From Dirofilaria immitis (lineage: Eukaryota; Nematoda; Chromadorea; Rhabditida; Onchocercidae), in assembly GCA_024305405.1 (NCBI GenBank), contig JAKNDB010000092.1:622001-686000 (forward strand): a stretch of DNA of 64,000 nt. Direction: 5' to 3'. A program made the translations under genes and the position numbers. Below are positions 39,331-52,700 of this stretch, piece by piece; position 1 is the first letter of the stretch; each line of letters starts with the position of its first letter. Below the pieces are notes generated by a model that worked only from the letters and a program-made list of their open reading frames with translations, was not told where the DNA came from and did no database searches.

Positions 39331-40050
39331 CATTGATTAAACAGTTTATATTATGAAACGATTAAAGCAAAATAATATAAAGGTCAAAGGTTAAGTCATT
39401 TTACTTTATGCTAATTGGGACAATTTTTTCAGAAATTTAGCGAATAATAAATTAAACAAAAATGCTTTCTAATTTTATTACCATCGGTTTGCTGCTTGCT
39501 AATTTTCCATTTTTAATTTAAATCTTTCGATTAAATACAAATTTCGTTGTTTTTAATGATATTATTACCATTGAGTGTTTTCCTTGCAACTTATAATAAT
39601 TTAAATATATTGTTTAATATTGAAATATTAAACAATATATTTAATAATTTATATTGGCCTGAAGAATTTTATCAAAATGCTTCATTTAAAATAGAAAAAT
39701 TTTTGTATTCAAAGATTAATTAAATATTGCAGGGAAAAAGATGAATTGAAAAGTTGTTAGCCAAAAAATTATTCACATTGATAAACTATTTCCATTACGA
39801 AACGATTAAGATAAAATAATAAGACAAAGGTTAAAGGTTAAATTATTCTACTTTATGCTAACCTCAAAAATATTTTAAAATATTCGATATGAAAGAAAAA
39901 ATTTCCATCTAAAAAGATTATTTAAATAACTTGTAAAGAAGGACGACGATAAATTGAAACGTTATCAATTAAAAAATTTTATGAACTGTTTCTGTTATAA
40001 AACAATTAAGATAAAAATCATAAAAAGGTTGAAAGGTTGAAGGTGAATTT
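39331..40050. repeat. three diverged copies of an AT-rich repeat
   Basis: The pattern ACTRTTTCTRTTAYGAAACGATTAA, then AAATAATAAAGGTYAAAGGTTAA, then TTTACTTTATGCTAA occurs near 39,345-39,413, 39,783-39,863 and (partly) 39,982-40,050. The last two copies share longer flanks at a period of about 200 bases. Copies are too diverged and stop-rich to code. Confidence 0.5.
39601..39644. repeat. perfect hairpin palindrome, 20-bp arms, 4-base loop
   Basis: Arm 39,601-39,620 is exactly complementary in reverse to 39,625-39,644, with TGAA between. The arms are almost all A/T. Confidence 0.9.
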
Positions 40051-41164
40051 ATTATTATAAAAAAATAATTTCATTTTTTTCTTAATTCATAATTATCGAA
40101 TTATTTCTCATACATAAATATAATTACCATATCAATAATAAATTTTGTTTTTAAAGCTAATATCAAAATCAATCAAATCGATAAAATGATTTAACAATCA
40201 TAAATTAATCATTTAAATTTAAATATTTGTTGTTTTATAGCAGAAATTATTAGTAATTTTTATTATTATTAGTAATTTATTATAGCGAAAATATCAAGTG
40301 GATCAAATCACTTCCTACTAATTCATTAAATTAGGAAAAGAATTGTTATATGGTTAAATGAAATGAGTTTAACAAAAATAAATTACTAATATTCATTTTC
40401 TCAATTCAAAATGAATGGTATTGTGAGAAGAATTGAATAAAATTGAAATCAAAATTATAAATTAAAATTCAAATGAAATTTCAATAAAAATATCTTTTTT
40501 ATTAACTATTAACAAATCTCATAGCGCCTATTCAAAATTATTTCAAATAATGGTAACGAAGAGAATTTCATTAAAAAATTTTTCAAAATTCTAACTTTTT
40601 AGCGACTAAATATTAAGTGAAAATATATTTCTCATTTGTTGTTGATAATTTTGAAAAGTCTTTAATAGTAAAATTTCATCAATTAATTAAATTTTTTATT
40701 TGTTTTTCATGAATAATTTATATATTGTAACAGAATTGTTGTCGCCCTTTTTTTCAAATGTTATAATGAAATTTTGGATTTAATAAAAATAAATTTAAAT
40801 TGGTATGAATTAGTTTAAACGATGAAAAAGTTATTCAATGATGAATATATCAAATTATTCATAAGAACATTATTTTAATAATTACATTCTGATAGATATT
40901 ACTTTTAAAAATTTCACTGATTGTTGAAGTTTCAGATAAAAAAAACATAAAAATTTTAATTTACAAATCAATAGTTTGTACTTAAATTTTGTGATTTACT
41001 CATTTTAAATGATTGCCTACTTTATTTTTCATAAAATGGATGATTAGTCGATGTTGGCTTATTTGGCTCCAGCTTTTTATTTTCTTATTTTCTTTTCTTG
41101 TCACTTGCTTTTATGCTATTTCACCTTTTTGTTAAAGGAATAAGAGAAAACGAATTATGTTGTT

Positions 41165-41272
41165 ATGCTCAAATTTAAAATTACAATTGATGGTGAAGGA
41201 AGTATTGGTCAAATCATATTTTTGGCTTTCAAATATACGATACTTATGATTTCGGCTATCAGGTATGCAAAA
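41165..41272 (+). CDS. possible upstream exon of the receptor gene
   Basis: An ATG at 41,165 opens 36 codons (MLKFKITIDGEGSIG... ending in a hydrophobic stretch) and meets a good donor AG|GTATGC at 41,273. Spliced to the next acceptor at 42,065 the phase does not match the receptor frame, unless a base is missing. It could be an N-terminal or leader exon of the receptor or chance. Confidence 0.15.
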
Positions 41273-42088
41273 ATTGCTCACTTTATTTATTACTTACCTT
41301 TTTTGGGATACATAATTGCTTCAGATCTTTGATTTTATCAAATAAATGTCGATTTTTCCCATTTATTTTCTATTAGTTATTATTTTGCTTGTTTTCAACT
41401 GGTTATCTTTCTTATTTCTAAAATATAGTTGTATTGTTTCGAAACAAACGAATTAATTAGTCCAATTAATCTGAAACATTTAATTGATTCTTAAATTCTA
41501 CATTTATCAGATACTTATTAAAATTATATGCTAAAGTAAGATGTTTATAAACTTTTTTTTCCAAATCTAAGCATTATTTTTATAATGAATTTATACTTTT
41601 CGAAACAAATTTTATCTTTCATATTATTTCTAAATCAATAAAAATGTTTGCTAAAAATAATTAATTACCAAAAAGGATTCACTAAAATTGTATTTTAAAA
41701 TACTATGGAAAAATTTAATTTTAAAATAACTTCATATTTACCTAAAAAAAAAAATTAAATGTATCGCGTAAGTTGCATACATTATTGATTATCAAACAAA
41801 CTTACAACAATAATGCAGTTGAAAAGACGATGTAAGATTTGCCATAAATACTACTTCCATTCAAATTCAATAAAATTCGACTACTTCAAAATTTAATACT
41901 CGAAACAATGAAATTTTTACTATAAAATATTCTTTTTCATTTTTGTTTGCTTTTATTTAGAATTCTGTTTTAAAAATTGGAAATATTTTTCAGTAATATT
42001 TTAGATTTGTAAATAATAATTTGATTGATAAAATAAAAACTTACAATTTTTTCCTTTTTTTTCAGAAAGAATTATCAAAATCTTCATC

Positions 42089-45000
42089 ATGGCCTTAAAT
42101 TCGCAAATTTTTTTCATCGTAGTACATATGACAGCGGTAATGTTACTTGCTATTGTTGGTAATTTATTTTTAATTTTTATTATATTTCGTGGTAATGCTG
42201 TCACAAAACGACGTATCTCACCGGTTCAAGTATAGTTTTTCTTTGATTTTAATAAATTCCGAAATTGGAATTCTTTTTTCACTTATTTCAATTTTGTAAA
42301 CTATTATTTGATTAACGATTATTTTGTTCGTATCTATTTTAATATGTAATTTTAAAAGATTAAAATATAATTTTAAAACAACAATTTTTACAGCTTTTAT
42401 TATTGCACACCTGCGCAGCGGACTTATTATTTGCATTATTGTCGTTGGGTACTGAAATACCAATTATCCTACGACACCCTGAATTTGATGGGCCATCCTG
42501 GTTATGTCAGTTGATTAGATATTTGCAAATGTTTCCAATGTATACTAGTTCATTTCTATTAGTTGCTATGAGCTTCGATCGTTTTCAGGTTTTCGTACAT
42601 TTTTATTTTCATGTCAAGTTTTATTAATTTAAATAGTTAATATAAAGTTAGGGCAAAAATTCAAGTTTACTAATTTAATAAAATGAAACTAGTCACTTTT
42701 AACTGAGTTTATAATTAATTGAAACTTTTTTAGCAAATCCTTTGAAAGTATTTTTAATATTTGCCCATTTTTGTAATTATTGATTTATAAAGTTAAGAAT
42801 TTATAAATCAATAAATAACGAAGGCCATGCAAACTTGCTAAGTGTTAGTTAATTAAAAATGTTTTACTATTTAACAAAAATTTCAATTTAACTTATATCT
42901 ATTTTATAAGAAATTAGTACGATTGATTTTTTAACAATGATTTCAATTTGAATTAGCAAAAGATAAATTTCTCTTTAATAATTTAGAAAAAGGATTTTTG
43001 TTAATTACATTTCAATTGTATTTTATTCATTCCCATTTCACATTCTTTTTTTCTTACAATTTATTACCAGGCATTATTTTTTTTTTTAAAGAGAAATTTA
43101 TTTTTATTCTCTATTATTTTTTATTCTTTTATATGTACTGTATATACTTCTTACTGTATACATTACAGTATTTTTGATATTGCATTTGCATCTTATATTT
43201 TAAATATTACGTTGAATATATTTGTTTATATCACTTTTCTCTTCATATCTCCGTGACTATCAAAAAGTTTAGATTGAAACAATTATTATATTAAGCAATT
43301 TCATTATTTTATTAAAGGCAATATGTCATCCACTAGAAACTTATCGCAGTGATCGCTATCGTAGACCTAATTATTTTGCAATGATTGCATGGATTACCGC
43401 TTTAATATGTTCAATACCCCAATTATTTGTTTGGCATAAAACGTAAGTTCTATAAAATACTCTAAATGCCTAAATGCACACAGTAGTGCAAAACAAGTAC
43501 GGTAACACACAGTAATGTAGATATATATACAATACATTAATTTAAGTGCATACACTGTTATTATTATTTACAGTAGTTTCTTTCAACTAAAAGTTAGCTA
43601 CATTCTAAATGCTATTTCTTTTCAGGATTTTTATAGAAAAATAAAAATGATAATAAATTTTTTTTAAAAATAAATTAAAAATTAAAAGAGATTGCTGACG
43701 AAAGAAAATTTTGGATTTAGCATTATTAGAAAAATAGTTTTGTTAGTAGTTGTGATAAAACCAAAAAATTAAATAAATTTTAAATGCAACTTCTTTTAGA
43801 AATCTGCACAAAAAAATTAAAATAAAAATAAAAACGAGAATGAAAATAAGTGGCACTTAACAATTATTTTAAGATAGTGCTATTAATCACTATGATATTT
43901 TTCATCGTTTAATCATTAGATTATATGAAGGTTAATTTGACCATATTTCTAAATGTGTGCAGTATATTGTAATTATGAAATTTATTAGTTTACTATAAAC
44001 CAGATTTTCTCTTGCAGAAGATATGGTGAATGTGTAACAATTTATGGGCATGGCGTATCATTTTTGAAAAGTGTTTATGTGATAAGTTTTAATACTATTG
44101 CTTGGTTAATACCATCAATGTCAGCAGCATTCTTTTATTATCGGGTATGTAAAACGATATGGTTATCTCAGCGTAATCAACAGTTACTACTACAAGTATC
44201 CGATTCATTATTTATGAATAGTAATTACAAACAAATTATCAGGTATTACCAAATTTTAATATGATTTATCAGCAAATATTTGATATTCCTCTCATTTGAA
44301 TTATATATGTATAAAGCACTAATAATACTAATAAAATAATATGACGATATAAAAATTTTCTTTTTCAACCTTTTTTTTTGTACTGCGATATTCTATATAT
44401 ATATTTGTTAATTTTGTAATTATTCCAATTTGTAATCATTTTATCAATATTAATATAAGTAAATAAATTGAAATTTTATTATAATTGAATATTGATCGAA
44501 AAAATGAGTAAATCATAATTTTTATTATAATTTAATCATATTCGATGAAACAGTTGATAAAATAAATTTATTTCTCATGTCAAAATTATACAAAATTAAA
44601 ATGACCGGTTTTTTAAATAATAAATTAAATTTAATGAATATCTTTTTTCTTCTAGTCAAGAAACAACATCATATGTCGTCAGGTTGCGCAGTAATTCACG
44701 GCATTGTCGTCAACAATTGATCAAATTTAATCGAGAACGATTTCAAACAATATGTTTAACAATGACAATTATTTTTTGTAACTTTTTCTATGGGCACCAT
44801 TTTGTGTCGTCAATGTTTTGCAAGCTATCGTACCTCATTTATTGAGTAAGCTGGAAATTAAATTTTTACTTATTCCATTCAAACCTTAACTCAAATTTCT
44901 TAATAATCCCTATTTAATTAACTGGAACATAAAGAAGAGATCTAAATAAGATAGAATCTAAAAAATTACAAATGAAATATATTTACGGAATCAATAAAGG

Positions 45001-46748
45001 TGAATTTTGGAAAAATTTGCCGCACAATGTGTGTAATTAACATATAATAACTAATTGTTATAAATAAATAATCTTTGACAGAATTCTAATTGTTAATAAT
45101 TGAAACTCTTTCCAATTGAATTAAACAAGTTGATATGATAATAATATGTGGGTCAAGGAATATACAGTAATCCTCAGAAAATATACGGTCATTTTACTGT
45201 AATGAGTAAAATTTCGTAATTTATGAAATTGCGAACAAAATAGCCATAAATTATTCTTACAATATATTTTACGACAACCTAAATTTAGTTTGACATTTAT
45301 TAATACTATCGATTAGCATAAAAAATGATTACATCTTTTTAGAAGTAATAATTTTAAACTGTAATTGAAATGATTTGTTTACTTAATTAGATTACTTAAT
45401 TTTTGCAAAAATATAACATTTTACAATTGTCATTATTTAAATTTAACATTCATTTTATTTAATATATATAGTCATGCTACATTAGATAATTTGAATTAAG
45501 ATACAAATCAATAATCTGCTCAAAATTTATCGAAATTGAAAATTTTGAAACTTATCAAAATTATATTGTCCTTCATTTTATGCTACAGGTTTTTCAGTGA
45601 TATCGGCAAAATTAATGAATATTTAAAATCGGAATACAAAATTAATTAATTTCCTGGAAAGCAATAAATTTCAAAGTGCAAAAAAGATTATTTAAAATCA
45701 ATTATTAAGAATAGATTTTTTCGAAATCAATTTACGACATTAAATCATCGAAGCATTTTGTTTAATTATTCAATTAATTAAGTTGCCAATAATTCATGAC
45801 TTAATTATTTTATATTTAATTACAAATATTTCGTTATTTTTCGCAGCGAAATAACTATTAAAATTAAGTAATTTCAATTCCGTATTAAAAATTTAGTAAT
45901 TAATTAAATCAAATGTTTTGAAATATTAGAATTGAAAAAAGATATTAAATATTAAAATTTAATGAGGCATTGTTCAAAAATCATTTCCTTTTATTCTTTT
46001 TTACAGGTTCACAATTAGTCACTTATATAGTTATACTTGGCAATTTAAATTCATGTGTTAACCCATGGATTTATATAATATTCAATAAGAATCAAGTTAA
46101 AAAAGCATTCACATTCAATAGCGGTAAATTTTCATTTAATTTCATTCTTATGCACTTATTAATTTACTAAAAATTTCTCGAAGCAATAAAAAAGCAAAAC
46201 AAAATAAATTTGAAAATTATATATATATTTTTAATCACTTTCAAATAATACATAATAATAATAATAAATTAATTAATTTATATTATTAGAAAAACTAAAA
46301 AAACAAAATTACTTCATTACAGTAATTGAATAAAAAATTCTAATTAATCAAAGTAACGTTCGGGTTTTTTTCAAATGTATCATTAAATATTTATTGCAAA
46401 TTTAACAAAGTAATTTTGAAAATTATTGAAAAACTATTAATTCATCGGCAGTAATGATGCTTTTTTCCTGACATAGAATTTTTTTTTAATTTTAAATATT
46501 CGTCGTTTGAAAATTTTTAAAGTGTTTAAAATTCGACCATTTATTGAGGAATTAAGGATAAAAATGAAAAATCTACTAAATTTTTTTTATCTAAAAATTA
46601 AACAGTATATCAGAAGAATAAAATCTATGATAAATAATTTAAAGTTAATCAGTAATCTATTATCATGATTAAAAATAAAATTTTCTTTTATTTTTAATTT
46701 TAAAATTGCATAAAAATTTCATTTATAGGCATTCACGGAATAAAATGA
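42089..46748 (+). CDS. rhodopsin-family peptide receptor, vasopressin/oxytocin-GnRH superfamily
   Basis: Seven exons: 42089-42229, 42394-42588, 43318-43442, 44018-44242, 44656-44845, 46007-46123, 46729-46748 (TGA), about 337 residues. Seven membrane helices are visible: TM1 with GN (AIVGNLFLIF), TM2 with AADLLFALL, TM3 from SWLCQLIRYLQ to DRF, TM4 with AWITALICSIPQLF, TM5 with IAWLIPSMSAAFFYY, TM6 with LWAPF and TM7 with NSCVNPWIYIIFN. Cysteines before TM3 and in GECVTIYG can form the usual disulfide. FDGPSWLCQLIRYLQ with the MSFDRFQAICHPL segment is closest to vasopressin/oxytocin-type receptors, so a nematocin receptor is my first guess and a GnRH/AKH-like receptor the alternative. DRF replaces DRY. 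One base is missing in the T5 run at 44,783-44,787 inside TM6. The extracellular N-terminus is very short, so an upstream exon may be missing; the short last exon is also uncertain. Confidence 0.82.
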
Positions 46749-48072
46749 CGAAGACGAGATATAATATTCGGTAAAGAATTATTATTATAAAAATTGTTGT
46801 TTTACAAATTTCTTGAAATTTGCATAAAATATTTGTCGGAAAGTTTCAACTTATTAACGATGCATCGCTTTGAAAGCAATATTTAGCCATCGATATAATG
46901 GTTAGTAAATTTCGTAATCAAATTCAATTAAAATTTTGAATTAAATCTGATATGATTAAATTATGATATTGAGCAAACTGTAAAATTTAAAAATCTCATA
47001 GTATAAACTTGCAATCAAATCGAATTGAGATTTTAAATTGAAGTCATTATAATTAAGGTTATTTGAATTAGGACAAATTCTTTCTCACCTGCCAACTCAT
47101 TCTAATTTCAATTTTAATTTTATACATTTCTATAATATTATTATATTATAATATTTTGAATATAATTGATAATGCTTGATATTCATTGCTTTAATACTCA
47201 TTTATTCATTATATATTTAATACTTTTATATCTATATGCTTGATGTTTAATATTTTATATCTTTTTGATAGCCTTGTACTTTCTATAATTTTATATTTGT
47301 TATATTTTGATATTTGAATATTTTTTAATTTATATATTTACTTTGATATTGATCATATATTCATTCCTTTGATATTACTTTATACCATTGATTAATTACT
47401 TTTAACATTTAATACGGTATACTTGATATCACAAATTTTTATTTCAATTTTCAGCTTAATCGATAACTTTTTTATAATATTCAAATTTTCATTATATATA
47501 CACAGAATTTTATTGATTTATATTTTTGTACACTGATAAGAAAATTTTTCTTTTGATAGCTGATTAAAATTTCAATATATACATTATTGAGAATTTTCTT
47601 TTCAATCGAAATTTTAATTTTTAAAATTGAATTCATTTTATTATTTTTTAATTAACTTTTAGGTGATATTACCAAATTAGACAAAAGAGCTTTTTCAAAA
47701 TCGATATCATCCATCTGCAAAAGCTTTCAATGATGTTTTAGCAAATAATTTATCAAAATATTACGTTTTAATTAAGTGTAATAATACGTGTATTTTTTAA
47801 TGTATTAAAAGAAATCAAATTTAAAATTTTTGATTTTTACAAAAATATCTAAAAATGATTATTTCCAAAAGTACTATTATAATTTTATGATTTTAAAAGG
47901 AAGAAATATGAAAATGAACTTTTCTATCACTGAATTTGTAAATTTTATTCGAAATTTTTATAGTAATAAATTGATTCATTCCATTCTATTCCATTAAATC
48001 GATTTATTTGTATTTCTGAAAATGTTTCAATTTTATCAATCAATAAATTGTATCACTTTCATTTCATCTTAG

Positions 48073-48168
48073 CCTAAATCGTAACGATCACAAATGATAA
48101 TGAGCCCAAATCATAACGATCACAAATGATAATGAGCCTAAATCATAATGATCACAAATGATAATGTG
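48073..48168. repeat. 32-bp tandem repeat, three copies
   Basis: Three consecutive 32-base units at 48,073, 48,105 and 48,137, each of the form CCTAAATCATAACGATCACA plus AATGATAATGAG, differing at one to four positions. Confidence 0.9.
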
Positions 48169-48531
48169 AGTGAACAAATAGTAGCAACAGGTAATGCATG
48201 CGTGCTTGTTTGTTTACTGTATGCAGATCTGAGGAATATATGAATTTTGTTGTATATTGATGACATGACAAAATGATCCATTAATTAATAAATCAAAAAT
48301 CTTTTGCTTTTTTAAAATCAAATCATTTACGTCCTATCGGAACTTCCTACTTTTATAAATTAATCATATCAAAATAATACATACTTACCTGTATTTATGG
48401 AAACGTGACTATTTTTCAAAAGTTTGAAACCCAACTTCTTACCATTCATATTTATCATGTTGTGATATGAAGAGATTTCAATTTTAAAATGTTAATTATA
48501 ATTTAATTTATAAATGATGCTAAAGTTCTCG

Positions 48532-48966
48532 TCAGTACTTTAGAAAAATATACATTGAATGATGCTGTATTAAAATCGCCAAATTTTGCCCAGGAAATAA
48601 GCCTAACTCAATCATATAAAACGAATATAAGGACGAATAAATTTCCTGTCGAGAAAATTTCTTGGCTATGAAATTGTTTGGCCAAATTGAATCCTCAAAA
48701 TTAATGAATATTCTATTAGACCAGAATTGTTTTCCATGATGATAGTGTTCATTAATGATAATCAATGAATGCAAGAGACGTATATAATCTCGAGGAGTAG
48801 AAAATCTAATTATCATACTTAAAGACCATTTCTTTTTCTGATTATTCAGTTTGCATCTCATTTTGTTTTCCTTCTTTTTGAAGGCAAATAAAAAAAAGAA
48901 TAATAATAATGGTATATCTTCGCTCATCACTTTAGCTTTTAATTTAAATTTAGAAGGATTAGCCAA
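48532..48966 (-). CDS. doubtful open frame, 144 codons, no recognised family
   Basis: The longest single open frame in the window. The predicted product is basic with one hydrophobic stretch near residues 19-29 (PLLLFFFLFAF). I recognise no domain, no spliced partner exon and no spliced-leader acceptor. A frame of this length is unusual but not impossible by chance in 64 kb of such DNA. Confidence 0.15.
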   Translation of the reverse strand: MANPSKFKLKAKVMSEDIPLLLFFFLFAFKKKENKMRCKLNNQKKKWSLSMIIRFSTPRDYIRLLHSLIIINEHYHHGKQFWSNRIFINFEDSIWPNNFIAKKFSRQEIYSSLYSFYMIELGLFPGQNLAILIQHHSMYIFLKY

Positions 48967-49290
48967 ATACTATTTTCCATAAATTTGCCAATGTGCATCA
49001 TTTTTTATATAATCCTATTTATAATGATATATGTGCCAATGATTCTAAATGTTCACTTCTATTCTGAATAAAAAGGAAAAACATTTTCATAACATTCATG
49101 TTGAACTATGGCAAGGTAAAACAAATTTTACAAGCAGCACATAACTGGACAACAAGTTTAATTTTCATTGATAATAACCACTCTGCGCAATCCCTTACGT
49201 ACAAAATATGAAAATCAATAATAACCCGCGTTCTGATCACAGTGATATGATGCCTTAACCGTGGTTTGTAATTTTCAATATAAATTCTTA

Positions 49291-49360
49291 TTAATAGGTT
49301 TCTCCTTTATAAAGATAAAATTATAAATTAATAGGTTTCTCCTTTATAAAGAGAAAATTA
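49291..49360. repeat. 37-bp direct repeat, two copies
   Basis: TTAATAGGTTTCTCCTTTAT plus AAAGA occurs at 49,291 and 49,328 with matching flanks, a recent tandem duplication about 340 bases downstream of the cul-4 stop. Confidence 0.85.
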
Positions 49361-49700
49361 AAGTAACTCAAAGCAGAGAGTTGAAATAATCTTCAATGCT
49401 GTAAAAATGACATTTACGAAAAAAAATTTTCTAATTCACTATCCTTGCAAAAATATCGGACAATATAATCAACTTCATATTCAACTATGAAATTTACAAT
49501 CTTATTTCTATGATTTTATTCGTAAGAAATAGATCTTAAACTTTTCGTTAAAATTTTTATGGAACAGAAAATATAGAACAAAATTTTAAAATTTTCGGAT
49601 TATCAAAGCTAATGCTTAGCACTTTTCATTATCAACAACTGAATAAATGAAGATAAGGGAAAGGGAGAAGGATTGTCGGTAAATGGACAACCACTGGAAT

Positions 49701-52700
49701 CTATGCAAGATAAGTATAAATATTTGAGTCATCCTTATCACGGCACATATACTCACGCTCAATGAGGCTTTCAATACGTTTCTTCAAATCGACCGGTTTT
49801 ACAGGAAAACGAAGCTGATTAAACAATTCTGAAATGAGCAACTGATGTGCCAGCGATTTTCGCGTTTTCATGATACGAACAATTGCGGCATCGATTTGAT
49901 ATTGTCGATCTTGGAATATTTCCTCTTCTGTTTGAGCACGTTCCACAGCCTAAACATGCAATAATAATTAGGCAATGAAAAATATTTGAAAATGGAAAAT
50001 TCATAAATCAACATATCTGATTAAAAGATCAGGATACTCATTTATTTGTATGAAATTTTATTAAAAATTCAAAGGTATAACCAACCGTTTCTTTCATCTG
50101 CACTTGACTTATGCGAATTCTGTACAATTTTTCATTGCATTCAGGATTGAACGCAAACAGATCATTAGATTCGATATCTTTACCACGTGGCATTTTCTTT
50201 AAAACTCGTAATTTACCGCAAGCCAATGACTGCATTGTTCTTTCCAATTCACTTTTTTCTGCAAATTCATTACTTTAAAAAAGATCAATTTCAAACATAC
50301 ATTTAAAAAAATCAAAAATCTTGAAATATTTTTACCATAATAAAAAAATAATAAATACAAATTTAGAAATGTTTTCAGTCAACTTCCTAATTTTTTCTCC
50401 TCTCTCTGAAAAATTTTGGCTTAGTTAATCTCCGCTGTAAATAAATTGAGCAAAATCCTTCTAATCCTTTTGAAACATACTGAAACATAAAAGAGACCTA
50501 GTACTCTTCGTACAGATATGTTTCGCAGCAATAAATTAAAATAAGGAAGCACTATTTCAATTAAAAATGTATAAATCTACCAATTTTAGTTGCTAACTGA
50601 ATTTCCTCATACGTCCATTCCAATTTATCATTGAATAGAAGAAGTACCAGAGCTTGGAACATTGTAACTTGCAATTCCTTCACTACCTAAAAATCCATAA
50701 AATTTGAAAGATACCAACTTTTACACACAATACATATTATTTTATACAATATAGAGAGTATAAAGACAAATTATTAACATAAGGAGGCGTAGATGAAAAT
50801 ATATAGATGTTTATAAAGTCCCGCCAGTTCTGAAAAACGGATAAATATAAAAACACATAACATTTTAATATAAACGAAAAAATGATTACATTAAACTGAG
50901 CCCGTAATAACAACTGAGAGAGACTATGTTGCCACTGCAATTTGCGTCCACTGTGCTTTGAGAAATAGAACTGAAAACTTTGATATAAAAGCAATCATTA
51001 TTTGAAAAAACTATATAAAATTTCAAAATTTGAAAACAAATACATTTTGAAAATGTTCCTGATATTCAGCTAAAGTCGGTGGTATTGCAACTTCCATATA
51101 TTCATACGTTGGCCAATGACCCATTGTTAATACATTAACATTGAATTCGATTTGATTTGTATTATGTTTTAGTTTTCGATCAGGACTACCATGCTCCATA
51201 TACTGAAACAGTAAATAATTCAAGAACAACAGATTAGGATTTATTACTTAAAAAAGTAGCGAAATGAAGCAAACAAGAACATAACTGACAAAGGATCAGG
51301 TATACCACATGATGCATAAACAAAAAGATTAAGTGTGAAAAAAAAAACAATTAAATCAAAAACCTGTTTGAACGCTACACCAAGATCTTTAGAAACTTCC
51401 ATATCTTTAAACATTCCTTCTAATCTTGTTGTAAATGCAGCACCACATTCTGAAAATTTTTTAAATAATTTTTTGACAGAATTAATGAAAGCAGTGATTT
51501 TTCAAAAAATTCGATTTAAATGACAAAAATTCAAAATTGAAATGGGAGAACAGATGAAAGAATTATGCTCCGCAAAACTTCAAATAATAAGATTTCAAAG
51601 CATACTGTCTACTGAAAACAAATTGTAATATGTTCATGGATATGGCAGATGAATTAAGAAAAATTGATCGAAAGTACGGTATTGTAATTTTTTGAGGCCA
51701 ATTGGTATTGTATTTTATTCCCTAACTTCAACCATATGTACAGTGTTACTACTACAAAATACGTTTCAATGAATGAAAAAACAGTCTTTCTAAAGTGAAT
51801 CAAAAATACACCTTGCTTCAATTTTGAAAGCATTGATTTTTCGGCATCAACGGATGCGCTCCTTCCAAGCAATAATCTTTTGCAAGATCTTTCTTGTAAA
51901 AGGCCTCAAAAACATCTTTACCTGAAAGTAATTGCTGGTAAAGAAAACGTTAAAAAACTCTTAACTTCAGCAATCTATTGAACGAAGTTGATGTCATGAA
52001 ACTTGATTTTACTGATCCCACAAACAAAAAAAACAAAGAACATTTACAAATATTAGTTCATTCTTACAAATTAATCATGTTACTTGAAATTCTGTCTAAT
52101 GCTGACGACATTTTTCATGCTATGCCCAAGAACGAAAGATTAAATTTCTTTTCATATCTGTGAATAACTTTATAAATAACTCAGTGTTCATTAAGTTATG
52201 CGACATACACTTGAAGAAACAGAAAATACCATTAACTTTAACCAAAAATGGAAAAACCCCGACGCTTACCTTGTATAAACCTAAATAATACAATAACTTC
52301 ATCCATAAGGTTTTCCATTTCTTCCTCTGTAGCTCCCTTATTTCCAGATCGTAATTTGCTATCCATAAATTTAGCTAAAATATAATAGTATATAAGAAAC
52401 AGAAATGACCTTTAAACTATGACATCTTTTTTATTTCATTCTCTTTTAAAATTTGTGCATAATTAAGGTATTTTTCAATTCAACAAAAACACAAATAAGA
52501 AGGAGAAAATGAGAGAAAAATACGAAAGAGACTGGTCATACTAGTCATCATTATGATAGCTTACACAATCTATCAAATGCTCTATATTGAGAAATATGAA
52601 AAACTTTGAATCAAATAGACTTTTAGAACTAATCGCTATTCCCTATTATTTTACATAGTCTGATGAATTTTTAGAAAATCTATCAACACCATAGATATGA

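Larger units (their letters stand above)
33415..42065. other. 8.6-kb intergenic region between cul-3 and the receptor gene
   Basis: I find no gene on either strand. A possible extra 5' exon of the receptor lies at 41,165-41,272. The region carries trinucleotide microsatellites, a perfect hairpin palindrome and a diverged repeat family, listed separately. The first few hundred bases after 33,414 should be the cul-3 3' UTR. Confidence 0.55.
46749..49700. other. intergenic region between convergent receptor and cul-4 genes
   Basis: No convincing gene. It holds both 3' ends, two short tandem repeats and one doubtful minus-strand open frame (listed). The stretch 47,140-47,440 repeats TTTGATATT-like words without a clear unit. 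Confidence 0.5.

Noticed and set aside
49819..50004. 61-codon minus-strand frame overlapping the end of cul-4
   Set aside because: It is another frame of the last cul-4 exon, which matches the conserved CUL4 winged-helix end.
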